From the NCBI GenBank assembly GCA_015207365.1, contig JADEXA010000031.1, positions 1-64,000 on the forward strand: 64,000 nt of DNA. Direction: 5' to 3'. Each line of letters starts with the position of its first letter. Position 1 is the stretch's first letter. Shown piece after piece: positions 24,326-32,459 of the stretch. The position numbers were made by a program, and so were the translations under genes. This DNA is from Vacuolonema iberomarrocanum LEGE 07170 (GTDB lineage: Bacteria; Cyanobacteriota; Cyanobacteriia; Elainellales; Elainellaceae). The notes under the pieces are model-generated. The model searched no databases. It worked only from the letters and a program-made list of their open reading frames with translations, and was not told the DNA's origin.

Positions 24326-25014
24326 CTATGCAATGCTTCTCGATAGTGAGCCGTAGCCAACGTCAAGCACCTCGTCGGTAACCTTATTGGCGGTGCTTTC
24401 CGCAAAAAAGAGCACCGCCTTTGCAAAGTCAATTGGCTCTACATGTCCGACCAGGAGCTGATCTCTTCGCTCGAAAACTCTGCAATTGCCCCTGTCGGTG
24501 AAACACCAGCTTTGGCGACAGTAATATCAAGGCTGTCGAATACATTTACAGCCTGTTCCATTGCCCACGCTTGCGCATCTTGGTCGCGTACGTCGCCCTT
24601 AAAGATCGCCTCAACTCGCGCTTTTGCCTGATCGAGGTCGCGCTCCGTTGCGATTGGGTCCTGCACATGTGGAAGAGTGCGAGACGCAACGTCGTAGAGC
24701 ACAATTCTTTGCACTCGCTTTAGCTAACTCCTCCGCAGCGGCAAGGCCAATTCCACGAGCGCCACCGGTGATTAATACCGTTTTGCCATCCATTCCTGAT
24801 CTCAGTCAGGCTCTTCCGCTGTCTGTGCAGCTTCTCCTGGCGTCTGTGCAGCGGCACGACTCCCACCAAGCAGAGACGGAGCAATCATCGCAGCCGCGCC
24901 CAAGGTAGTAACCGTCACCACCTGGCGACGTCCGGGGCGTTGCGGCACTCCTAAACTAGCTTCACCACGGGTCAAGTTTGCATCATTGTCACGCAGACCA
25001 GAGACTTTATACAT
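24326..25014 (-). pseudogene. Tat-exported short-chain dehydrogenase, frameshifted and internally deleted
   Basis: The 5' part encodes a Tat signal (GRRQVVTVTTLGAAAMIAP...RAAAQTPGE). One missing base near 24809 then breaks the frame (EEPD-stop, while the shifted frame reads LRSGMDGKTVLITGGARGIG, the Rossmann NAD-binding motif). A second shift near 24710 is followed by RIVLYDVASRTLP ... FDSLDITVAKAGVS. A deletion at about 24440 then joins the middle to the C-terminal tail VEPIDFAKAVLFFAESTAN...GYGSLSRSIA and removes the catalytic Tyr-x-x-x-Lys region. Intact relatives are NAD(P)-dependent oxidoreductases. Non-functional as written. Confidence 0.82.
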
Positions 25015-25126
25015 AGCGACCTCCGCTAAATACCTGGTTTAACTTTTTTGAACGTATCATTGTCAGCCGCGTTGCACTTATCCGATCCTCCGCGATCCGT
25101 GCCAAATCCTCCATAGTGCAAAATCG

Positions 25127-25219
25127 ACCTAACATAGCCTCTGAGCCGGACGCTTCGGTTGCCCCGATCCTGATACAACATTGGAGGTCTCGGCGCGCCG
25201 CTAAACATTGCCGTTAGGT
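25127..25219 (+). other. attC-like recombination site with consensus R boxes
   Basis: R'' ACCTAAC (25127-25133) fits RYYYAAC, and R' GTTAGGT (25213-25219) fits GTTRRRY; they are exact complements 93 bp apart, and the flanking C/G base also pairs. Inside, CTGAGCCGG (25141-25149) pairs with CCGCTAAA (25198-25205) if one or two bases of the left arm stay unpaired. This is the best R-box pair in the window. It sits before the GFA gene. Confidence 0.65.
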
Positions 25220-25305
25220 CACGCCCCGCCCGCAGGGGACAATAGCCAATGACAGTGCTATTTGCTGTAAAAGTTTCGCCCACTGGAGGCCAGAGGAGAC
25301 GTAGC

Positions 25306-25698
25306 ATGAACCGATTCACTGGCGGTTGCCTGTGCGGCAACGTCCGCATTGTGGCGTTGGGACGCCCGTACCGGGTCGGCCTTTGTCACTGTATCGACTG
25401 CCGCAAGCACCATGGAGCCCTTTTTCATGCTTCGGCGGTGTTCCCTCAGGATGCGGTGACAATCGATGGGGAACCACACGACTACGCCGGGCGGTTTTTC
25501 TGCCCCCGCTGCGGGTCGTCCCTTTTCTCACGCGGCGCAGATGAAATCGAAGTGAATTTAGGCTCCCTGGATGCCCCTGACCAACTGAAACCAACCTACG
25601 AACTCTGGACCATTCGTCGCGAGTCCTGGTTGCCGCCGTTCCCGCTCTCGAAACGATACGACCGCGATCGCGACGCCACGAGTCGCTTTGAGGAGTAG
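25306..25698 (+). CDS. GFA family protein (glutathione-dependent formaldehyde-activating fold)
   Basis: This 130-residue protein has the full GFA zinc-binding set: GGCLCGNVRIV, LCHCIDCRKHHGALFHASAVF and FFCPRCGSSLFSR. These are the Cys pairs that bind two Zn2+ ions in the Gfa/CENP-V fold. Most GFA proteins have no proven substrate; some bind glutathione adducts. The ATG at 25306 is preferred over 25249 because GGAGGC and GAGGAG precede it. It follows an attC-like site by 86 bp, and a GCCGTTAGCG motif follows directly after its stop (25702-25711), so it reads as a cassette. Confidence 0.85.
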   Translation: MNRFTGGCLCGNVRIVALGRPYRVGLCHCIDCRKHHGALFHASAVFPQDAVTIDGEPHDYAGRFFCPRCGSSLFSRGADEIEVNLGSLDAPDQLKPTYELWTIRRESWLPPFPLSKRYDRDRDATSRFEE

Positions 25699-25908
25699 GT
25701 CGCCGTTAGCGTGCTCCATGATGAATATCACATGATCTGCCGCCTCGACGATGCGGCCTAACAAACCAATGAACACGGACTTTTTACCCGTCATGTCCTA
25801 CAGATTGCACGCTCTCGCGGAAGCGCACGGGGTGCTTTGCGCATCTTGAATTGTTGCCACCGTCGTGACACAGTATTGGCTGCGAGCCGTTCACCAATGG
25901 AGTCGCTG

Positions 25909-26862
25909 ATGCCCTACGATCCCGAGTTCATTGCTGGTCATGTCATTCCTCTTCCCACTCCTAATAGCCGGGTGGTGGCATTGGCGTTTGAGGGAGACTA
26001 TATCCACCACTCGCGCCATTCGCTGTTGTTTAACGAGGAACGTGGTTTTGCCTTTGTCTCGGCACATAACATTGATAGCGCCACGCTGCCGTCGGCTCAG
26101 TTCACGAGCCGCAGTTTCAAGAACGATCCGAAAATCCAACCCACTTCGCTGCAAGTTGATCGCAACCGTGGCTATCGCGAGAGCAAGGAACATGGATTCG
26201 GCCCCAATCCCTGGGATCAGGGCCATTTAGCGCGACGCAAGAGCCTGTCCTGGGGTGATGAAGAGCAAGCCCGGATCGCCGAGCGAGAGAGCGACATGTG
26301 GTCCAACATTGCCCCACAACACGAAAATTTGCACAATGATGCCTGGGGAAAAATCGAAGACTGGATGCTGGAACGCGTCGAAGACAACAGCCATCGCGCC
26401 TGTGTTTTTACCGGGCCGGTGTTTACCGAGGACGATCCGGAACACAAAAACGGCCCCGAGGAAGACCCGATCCGCATTCCGGCTGGATTCTGGAAAGTGA
26501 TTTCTGTCGAGTGGATGGGTGCAATGCGTTCGGCTGGTTTTCTCGTCTGGCAACGCGACTATGACAGTGAAAATCCGCTGCCTTTCGCCCCGGTACTGGA
26601 ACAGGTACGATTGACCACGATCGAAGTGCTGACAGGCCTGACTTTCCCAGCGTTACGACGATTTGATCCACTGCTGTTCGACCACCAGCCCCGCCCGCGA
26701 GCCATGTCGATCTCGCAGGCACGTGAAACAGTGCGCAGAAGAATGATCACGCCCCACGGCGTTGCTCCAGATACCGATCTGGAGCTTGGCGAGGAGCTGG
26801 TAATTAAGGCCACGGCACCCGGAACTGCGGCGATCACATCGATGCGGGATATTGTGCTTTAG
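25909..26862 (+). CDS. DNA/RNA non-specific endonuclease (beta-beta-alpha metal type)
   Basis: This 317-residue nuclease of the Serratia/NUC1 family carries NPWDQGHLARRKSLSWGD, where the family DRGH is DQGH (the general-base His is kept and Arg is replaced by Gln), followed by ERESDMWSNIAPQHENLHNDAW with the metal-binding Asn. Later blocks are VFTGPVFTEDDP and IRIPAGFWKVISVEW. No secretion signal is seen. I start at the ATG giving MPYDPEF; an in-frame ATG 12 nt upstream is possible. Such enzymes degrade DNA and RNA and occur as toxins, scavengers or defence effectors. Its stop abuts repeat R1 copy C, and no inhibitor gene is adjacent. Confidence 0.85.
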   Translation: MPYDPEFIAGHVIPLPTPNSRVVALAFEGDYIHHSRHSLLFNEERGFAFVSAHNIDSATLPSAQFTSRSFKNDPKIQPTSLQVDRNRGYRESKEHGFGPNPWDQGHLARRKSLSWGDEEQARIAERESDMWSNIAPQHENLHNDAWGKIEDWMLERVEDNSHRACVFTGPVFTEDDPEHKNGPEEDPIRIPAGFWKVISVEWMGAMRSAGFLVWQRDYDSENPLPFAPVLEQVRLTTIEVLTGLTFPALRRFDPLLFDHQPRPRAMSISQARETVRRRMITPHGVAPDTDLELGEELVIKATAPGTAAITSMRDIVL

Positions 26863-26863
26863 T

Positions 26864-27010
26864 GCGATCGCCCATCGCCGCAGACTGGTTTGAGGCACGA
26901 AACTCAGCAATCGCAAACCCTTGCGTCTCTAACTTGGCGTTGAAGCGTACGTGATAGCGAAAGCACCGGGCTTCGTTTTGCGATGACTCCAACTGTCCAA
27001 ATTTAATCTT
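26864..27010. repeat. Repeat R1, copy C, with attC-like site
   Basis: CTCTAAC (26927-26933, one base off RYYYAAC), 5-nt spacer TTGGC, L'' GTTGAAGC (26939-26946), L' GTCCAAA (26995-27001) and a damaged R' (TTTAATC, 27002-27008). The repeat starts 2 bp after the nuclease stop codon. Confidence 0.68.
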
Positions 27011-27039
27011 CGACCTCAAATGTGCGTGAGCCCTTACAG

Positions 27040-27385
27040 CTACTTGTCTACTTGTGGAAACGCCTGCACATAAGCATCCGTGATTTGAATGATCCCCGGT
27101 GTAAGCTCCCAAAGAGAGCCCCACAACGTGAGCCTTGACCGGAGGAGTGTGCTCCTGAATCAGTTGGGCAATCAGCCGAGCGGTTTCTGAAAATGATTGC
27201 CAGGGGATTCGATTGCTCTTGCCGTGGCTCGGTAAATCAGGCGTGATGCAGTAAAAGTCGTCATTCAGCAGCTCGACTTGCTGGTGCCACATCCAATCGC
27301 TGGTTCCCAAGGCGTGCGAGAAGACAATAGCAGGGGCAGAGGGATTCCCTGATTTTTCAATGTGAAGCGATGTGGTTTGTATCAT
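27040..27385 (-). pseudogene. Truncated alpha/beta hydrolase joined to an unrelated tail
   Basis: The 5' part (about 93 codons) is a good alpha/beta-hydrolase N-terminus: PAIVFSHALGTSDWMWHQQ, ITPDLPSHGKS and the nucleophile elbow VVGLSLGAY. It then runs out of frame into a segment whose other frame reads GIIQITDAYVQAFPQVDK-stop. That segment closely matches the C-terminus of the gene at 30585-31601 (IIQIMDTYLQAFRQADK). The lid and the Asp and His of the triad are missing, so the hydrolase is dead. The junction at about 27105 suggests deletion or recombination between cassettes. Confidence 0.78.
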
Positions 27386-27406
27386 TTAATCGGTATTTAC
27401 TTCTTT

Positions 27407-27507
27407 ATATCGAATCCGGTTACAGCCATAAAATCCAAACATCGTTTGTGCCCGCTGCTTTGCAGCGGGCACAAACGATGTTTGGGTTCTTCAACCGGAT
27501 TTGATAT
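27407..27507. repeat. MITE family 1, copy b, overlapping the 3' end of the GNAT gene
   Basis: The ends read ATATCGAATCCGGTT / AACCGGATTTGATAT. The inner stem is CCAAACATCGTTTGTGCCCGCTGC with an exact complement. The last codons and stop of the GNAT gene (NIKSG-stop) are encoded by the element's terminal repeat. Confidence 0.85.
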
Positions 27508-27952
27508 TACGTCTCAAAACAAGACCTGCCGCAGCAAAACCCTCATTACCTTCAAGCGTTCCTTCAATACGCTTGACAACCTCAAACCCTTCAGAACGAT
27601 AAAGCTCTAGAGCGGGGGCATTGCCCTCAAGCATTTCAACGTCCATCGTTGATGCTGAGTCGCTAATGGCCTGTCGGACCAACGCTCGCCCAACCCCTCT
27701 TCGGTAAAACGCAGGGGCGACATACAGCCAGGTGATTTCTTTATCGCTATAGGCGATAAACCCCTGCACAATATTATCGACCTCCGCCACCATGAGCTGG
27801 CCATCAAAAATGCCTTCGTTCTCGGCAGTCTGCTCAAGGGTGAGAAAGGCATCCGCACCGACCGTCAAATCCAGTTCGTCTAGACGGGAGGAGTCATGGA
27901 TTTCACACAGCCTAGGCCAGTCAGTAGACCGATAAGGACGAATCTTTATCAC
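27491..27952 (-). CDS. GNAT family N-acetyltransferase
   Basis: This 153-residue acetyltransferase starts (V/M)IKIRPYRSTDWPRLCEIHD and has VAEVDNIVQGFIAYS, ITWLYVAPAFYRRGVGRALV (acetyl-CoA pyrophosphate loop R-R-G-V-G-R-A) and ALELYRSEGFEVVKR. It would transfer an acetyl group from acetyl-CoA to an unknown amine. I choose the GTG at 27952, which has GGGAG upstream and the usual GNAT N-terminus; the ATG at 27973 is an alternative. The C-terminus has been replaced by a MITE insertion that supplies the stop codon. The core fold is complete, so activity may be kept. Confidence 0.85.
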   Translation of the reverse strand: MIKIRPYRSTDWPRLCEIHDSSRLDELDLTVGADAFLTLEQTAENEGIFDGQLMVAEVDNIVQGFIAYSDKEITWLYVAPAFYRRGVGRALVRQAISDSASTMDVEMLEGNAPALELYRSEGFEVVKRIEGTLEGNEGFAAAGLVLRRNIKSG

Positions 27953-28246
27953 AAATAACACTCCCAACTCCATGCGTCCGCGCTGTAAAAACACCGCACT
28001 ATTTTGGATTGAGCAAGAACAAGCATTTATCTATAAGAAACAAGATTTTACATAGCTTGGTCTCGCTAAGAACAGGATTCCATTAAATTCAAAACTTGCC
28101 CCCCTCCAATCGGCTGACCCTAATGGCTGGATGTTACCTTGTAAGCACCGATAGCAGAGTAGGTTTATCCTTTCTTCTTCGGTAGAACGGCTCTTGCTCT
28201 AGCAGTTTTCGATTCTCGGATATGATCCAATCTGAAGATGGGAGCA

Positions 28247-28392
28247 GGGCGATCGCCCATTCCCATAGGCTAAATTGAGGTGCAAAACCCAGAAATCGTA
28301 AGTCTTTGCTTCTCTAATTTAACCTTGAGGCGGATGTGATAGCGAAAGCATCAGACTTCACTTTAAACCGCTCAACTCAACTATTAGGCTCG
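28247..28392. repeat. Repeat R1, copy D, with attC-like site at 28312-28389
   Basis: CTCTAAT (28312-28318), spacer TTAAC, L'' CTTGAGGC(GG) (28324-28333), L' (CC)GCTCAAC (28368-28376), spacer TCAACT, R' ATTAGGC (28383-28389). TTGAGGCGG pairs with CCGCTCAA with exactly one G unpaired in the left arm. CTAAT pairs with ATTAG. Confidence 0.7.
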
Positions 28393-28607
28393 ACAGAAAA
28401 TTTATCTATTGTGTACAGAGCATGAAGATTCAGAATTTATTTTTCGTCTTCTGAATGAGCCATTATTGTAATGTAGGTAATCTGAAAATATTGAGTTGAC
28501 ACACTAAGCTAAATTAGTAGCACCCATCCAACAAAATATTGCAACAGACATTTAACAAACGCTACTGAATATCATTACTATGCCGCATCATTTTGACCGA
28601 TCTATCC

Positions 28608-29822
28608 ATGCATGATTCCTTGACCTCTGAACAGATACTTCAGCGTCCGCTGATCCTTCCCTGCGGCGCAGTTCTGAAACATCGATTAGCGAAGTCCGCC
28701 ATGTCGGACTCGCTTGCCAACGGTCAGGGCGATCCAACGGCCGCGCAGATACGCCTTTACGAAAGGTGGGCGCAGGGCGGAATCGCGTTATCAATCATCG
28801 GTGAGGTGCAAATAGACCCTCACTTTCCCGAAAAGCCGGGAAACTTGGTTCTGAGTCAGGATTCGAATGACCAAGCACTGAAAGCACTGACTGGCAAAGC
28901 TTCGATTGACGGTGCTCACCTATGGCCGCAGCTCGGGCATGCCGGTGCCCTCTCACATCCGCCTATCAGCCAACCCAAGGGGCCATCAGCTCTCGAGATC
29001 GGTGACTTCCGCTGTCAGGGGATGTCGATAGATGAGGTGCAGCAATTACCTGATCTGTTTGCAAAGGCCGCTGCACATGCAAAAGCGGTGGGATTTAGTG
29101 GTGTTCAGATCCATGCCGCTCATGGCTTCTTGCTCAGTCAGTTTCTGTCACCTTTGTTTAACCGCAGAACAGATGGGTATGGCGGCTCGGTCGAAGCGCG
29201 ATGTCGCATAATCTTAGACGTGATAAATAAGGTACGAAGCGCTATTGGATCAGCGTTTCCCATCGGCATCAAGATCAATGCAACAGACAAGCTCGAAGGT
29301 GGACTCACTCAGAATGATGCGTTGGAAGTGGTGCGTCTTCTCGATGGAACCTCTGTCGATCTGATCGATATTAGTGGGGGCACCTATTTCCCCGAAGCGA
29401 AAGCAACGTCTGATGCTTCGGGAAAAGGCCCCTACTTTCTCGATTTCGCGCGGCGTGCGCGATCCAGAACAACGACGCCACTCATGCTCACGGGCGGCTT
29501 CAAATCTCGGGAACAGGCCGCAGATGCGGTGGCAAGTGGAGCCATCGATGTTGTGGGGCTAGGGCGTGCCATGGTGCTCGATCCTTGCTTAGCTAAGACC
29601 TGGTCAATGGATGGTGGCCGCGGACTCGACTTCCCGAGATTCGAATCCGCACCGCAAGGTGGAATCACTGCCTGGTACACCATGCGGCTGACAGCATTGG
29701 CAGAGGATCGAGAGAACACATTCCCCATAGATCTGATATCTGCTATCCGTGATTACGAAGATCGCGACGCGATGCGATGCGAGATATGGCAGCAGAGATT
29801 TGGGCGTTTCTCATCCCCGTAG
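28608..29822 (+). CDS. Old-yellow-enzyme-like NADH:flavin oxidoreductase
   Basis: This is a 404-residue FMN enzyme of the OYE-like TIM-barrel family. Motifs: RLAKSAMSDSLANGQG near the N-terminus, LWPQLGHAG, the His-x-Ala-His substrate-anion pair in VQIHAAHGFLLSQFLSPLFNRR, TDGYGGSVEARCR, and the phosphate-binding MLTGGFKSREQA ... VVGLGRAMVLDP. It would reduce activated alkenes or similar with NAD(P)H. The ATG at 28608 is used; the earlier TTG is unlikely. The last residues (FGRFSSP-stop) are encoded by repeat R1 copy E, so the C-terminus was reshaped by the repeat. It lies in the array between R1 copies D and E. Confidence 0.88.
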   Translation: MHDSLTSEQILQRPLILPCGAVLKHRLAKSAMSDSLANGQGDPTAAQIRLYERWAQGGIALSIIGEVQIDPHFPEKPGNLVLSQDSNDQALKALTGKASIDGAHLWPQLGHAGALSHPPISQPKGPSALEIGDFRCQGMSIDEVQQLPDLFAKAAAHAKAVGFSGVQIHAAHGFLLSQFLSPLFNRRTDGYGGSVEARCRIILDVINKVRSAIGSAFPIGIKINATDKLEGGLTQNDALEVVRLLDGTSVDLIDISGGTYFPEAKATSDASGKGPYFLDFARRARSRTTTPLMLTGGFKSREQAADAVASGAIDVVGLGRAMVLDPCLAKTWSMDGGRGLDFPRFESAPQGGITAWYTMRLTALAEDRENTFPIDLISAIRDYEDRDAMRCEIWQQRFGRFSSP

Positions 29823-29935
29823 TCTGGGTTGAGGTACAAAACCCAGAAGCAGATGTGCTAGCAACAGCACCAGACTTCATTTTGCGATGGTTCCAACGGT
29901 TCAACTTAACCGTTAAATCACAGCATCTGCATACG
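29802..29935. repeat. Repeat R1, copy E, with half of the attC-like site deleted
   Basis: The R1 head (GGGCG...CATCCCCGTAG, CTGGGTTGAGGTACAAAACCCAG hairpin) is joined to the right half: L' GTTCAAC (29899-29905), spacer TTAACC, R' GTTAAAT (29912-29918, perfect GTTRRRY). The R''/L'' part present in copies A-D is missing by internal deletion. Confidence 0.68.
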
Positions 29936-29982
29936 CTTGAGTTCCTATCTTTATATATAAATATTGGTCAAATAAACAACGT

Positions 29983-30429
29983 ATGAACAGAGTTCGCAAT
30001 CACGATATGGATAAGCTCCAGCGTGCTCTGAAAGAGCTAAAACGTCTATGGGGCTGGAATCGTTACTATTGGTTTCCACTGGAGCCAGCGTCTCGAAATG
30101 ATCTGCTCGCTTTTGACTGCAGTCAACTAGAAGCAGAGTTAGAGGAAGAAGAATTTCAAGACTTTATAACAGCGTTTTATCAAGAAGAGGGCGTGTATGT
30201 CTTTTCAGAATATGATGGGATATGGGTTGAATCCCCACCTAGAGGGTTTGGTTATTGGCATTCTGAACTCTGCATTGCAGATTTCAAGCTAAAAAATGTA
30301 GTGTATTGGTCTCACGAAGGAACCGTTACTCTTGGCGGCAATCGATTGATTAACTCCTTCAAGAAAAGCTTCCCATTCTGTGAAAAAATAATTTGCAACT
30401 GGGGATATCAAATACTTAACGATACGTAA
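29983..30429 (+). CDS. Hypothetical protein, aromatic-rich
   Basis: This 148-residue protein starts MNRVRNHDMDKLQRALKELK and has RLWGWNRYYWFPLEP, ECYQEEGVYVFSEYDGIWVE-like aromatic-acidic segments and PRGFGYWHSEL. It is rich in Trp and Tyr and negatively charged. I do not recognise the family. The size and aromatic acidic character resemble small bacterial immunity proteins, but this is an impression only. It follows R1 copy E by 48 bp. Confidence 0.6.
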   Translation: MNRVRNHDMDKLQRALKELKRLWGWNRYYWFPLEPASRNDLLAFDCSQLEAELEEEEFQDFITAFYQEEGVYVFSEYDGIWVESPPRGFGYWHSELCIADFKLKNVVYWSHEGTVTLGGNRLINSFKKSFPFCEKIICNWGYQILNDT

Positions 30430-30584
30430 AAGCCTGTGAATCGCAGCTAGAGGATGAGTTAAAGTCTGAAACTTATCCATCTATACCAACAATTGCAACT
30501 CAATTGTTTATGACTGAGGATTACGACATTCCTATAATCCTCAGCCTTTCATTTTAAATATTAAAGATGCGTTAGCACTTACAG

Positions 30585-31601
30585 CTACTTATCGGCTTGC
30601 CGAAACGCCTGCAAATACGTGTCCATAATTTGAATAATTTGTGAATAGCCCGGCAATTTTTGACCTTGATAGTAGTCTAAAATTGCCGTCTGATTTTCAT
30701 AGTGAATCTGCACTAAGCTTGCTCCTGGAGGACATGGCTGCAGCAGCGTAGAAGCAGTGCCAATGTCAGCCAGGACAGCTTTTAGAGTTGCTTGGGCTTG
30801 GGACTCCATGTTGGTTTGATGCCGCCACACTTGACTGCGATGCCTGCGCTCGTAGGTCAGTCTGCCCTCTGTGGTCAAGCTCAGGGTTTCGCGACCAACG
30901 GGATCGTCGGGCGCATATTCGTTACCGATCTGATAGACGAAAAGCGGCTGATCAGCGGGATACATCAGCGATCGCAGACGCTGCGCCTCACTTTCAGGCA
31001 ATTTTTTCCATAACGCCCGAGTCAGCACAGTGGGCACTTCCGGTGGCCATGGGGCTTTGGCCGCAATGTAAGCCGCCCGTTGCGACTCTGGCAAAGCAGC
31101 AATGACTCCAAGCACGTTATGCCCGATGTGGTGCGCCTGTTGCATCAGCCAATCAGGGTCTAAGCGGGCAAGGTGTACCCACAAAAAGTCAGCATAGGAG
31201 CGCTGCAACCCAAAGCTTTTGAGCCACTCGATCGTTTTGGCATCATCGGGTGTGGCGTTTGCAGCAAGGGCGATCGCCGCCGCTTGCTCCAAGCTGGGGT
31301 AGCCAATATTCCAAGCTGGGGGTTGCGCAGGTATTTGTCCGAGGCAGGCAAGGGCGCGATCGCTCCGCAGAGGCGGCATCACATCCGTCAGGACAGCAAT
31401 AGCTCCTGTGCGGTGGCGAATATCGGGGCTACTCAAAAGCTGACACAGTGCCTCAGCATAGACGACCCGCTCAGCCGATGTGCTGTGGCGAATCGCTTGA
31501 CTCAGACCATCATGCAAGTGCACATGGTCACGTTCTAGCCAAACAAGCTGCCCTTCTAGGTGGCGTTCGATTTGTGAGCGGAGTTCATGTAAATCGTTCA
31601 T
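30585..31601 (-). CDS. Hypothetical helical-repeat-like protein
   Basis: This 338-residue protein starts MNDLHELRSQIERHLEGQLVWLERDHVHLHDGLSQ. The middle is leucine- and alanine-rich helical sequence (VVYAEALCQLLSSPDIRHRTGAIAVLTDVMPPLRS), suggesting HEAT-like packing. The C-terminal third has beta-type sequence (SLTTEGRLTYERRHRSQVWRH, PGASLVQIHYENQTAILDYY). I know no function. Its final 17 residues match the out-of-frame tail of the hydrolase pseudogene at 27040, and the sequence beyond the stop codon also matches (ACTTACAGCTACTT). In both copies the match starts at a GTTAGCA/GTGAGCC box, as expected for cassettes with the gene in reverse orientation. Confidence 0.65.
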   Translation of the reverse strand: MNDLHELRSQIERHLEGQLVWLERDHVHLHDGLSQAIRHSTSAERVVYAEALCQLLSSPDIRHRTGAIAVLTDVMPPLRSDRALACLGQIPAQPPAWNIGYPSLEQAAAIALAANATPDDAKTIEWLKSFGLQRSYADFLWVHLARLDPDWLMQQAHHIGHNVLGVIAALPESQRAAYIAAKAPWPPEVPTVLTRALWKKLPESEAQRLRSLMYPADQPLFVYQIGNEYAPDDPVGRETLSLTTEGRLTYERRHRSQVWRHQTNMESQAQATLKAVLADIGTASTLLQPCPPGASLVQIHYENQTAILDYYQGQKLPGYSQIIQIMDTYLQAFRQADK

Positions 31602-31623
31602 GACTGTATCGGAGGCACAACTT

Positions 31624-32186
31624 TCAAAACCATGGACGTCCGGTTATGCGCTGACCAAAATATCCACGTTTGTATTCAATCAGACCGCCGCTATCTACGT
31701 TAAAAAGAAAGCTATTGAGCAACACGAAGGGATTGGGCGCTCTAGCATAGCCAGAAAGGACTTGTCCGATAAAGGCAGCCCGACCCGATTGGGTCAGAAA
31801 TAACACATTGCCGTTCGACTCTGCAACAGGAAACGCATCCGGGTCTTCTAGAATATCCTCAACATCTAAGTCATAATCTGCAGCGCTAGTTTTCATGCAA
31901 GCAAACGCACTGTCAGGATAAAACTTGATGCAGTGATTGGGGCATTCACCCAGTTTGCCGACATGACTGGATACTTCATGCGTAAGCCTTCAAACTGCAC
32001 GATAAAATCCAGCGCTGTCATATTCAGAATAAACGAAGACGCCTCTCTAGCCCATCTTGGCTTGTCATGCTGCCGAACCTTCCCTGTCCAGCCTGCTGCC
32101 TTGAGTTTGGCAAACAGCTCAGGATAGACATCAACATAGGCTTGGGTGTCAAGCTGACTCTCCTGCATCACATTCCACTCCAGCAT
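31624..32186 (-). pseudogene. SUKH-like small protein, frameshifted
   Basis: The first frame gives MLEWNVMQESQLDTQAYVDVYPELFAKLKAAGWTGK ... REASSFILNMTALDFIVQFEGL. A frame change near 31910 leads to a second frame, SAFACMKTSAADYDLDVEDILEDP ... VLFLTQSGRAAFIG. Together they make about 185 residues with the pattern of SUKH-type (SMI1/KNR4-like) immunity proteins: a GW near residue 30, an F-x-x-F-x-G-L block, then acidic and 'dGrvyl' segments. The family call is tentative. A one-base difference explains the break; a sequencing error is possible. Confidence 0.55.
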
Positions 32187-32187
32187 A

Positions 32188-32275
32188 CAAAACCTAGATT
32201 GAGGTACAAGACCCAGAAATCGCAAATCCTCGCTTACTTCACTTGGCGTTAGAGCAAATGTAAATTGTTGACGGT
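32188..32275. repeat. Repeat R1, copy F (partial)
   Basis: GATTGAGGTACAAGACCCAGAAATCGCAAATCC... matches the R1 head, followed by CTTACTTCACTTGGCGTTAGAGC, the left part of the attC-like section. The right half is not recognisable. The repeat begins next to the start codon of the SUKH-like pseudogene. Confidence 0.6.
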
Positions 32276-32459
32276 GACAGCTTAAAGAAAGCAAGGCTGA
32301 AAAAAGATAAATTCGATTATATCTATCTTCAAACTGATCAAGAATTATTGCCAGTAGAAGGCATGGGGTAGTCTATCTTTCCTGTCACGAATTTCATAAA
32401 ATGGGTTATTAACTACGGTTAATTTATCCATAAAATGCTTCTGGTTTGCACAAGTCTTC

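Noticed and set aside
17453..32275. R1 repeats as a CRISPR array
   Set aside because: The copies are about 150 bp long, imperfect and 1-5 kb apart with genes between them; no spacers of constant length and no cas genes.
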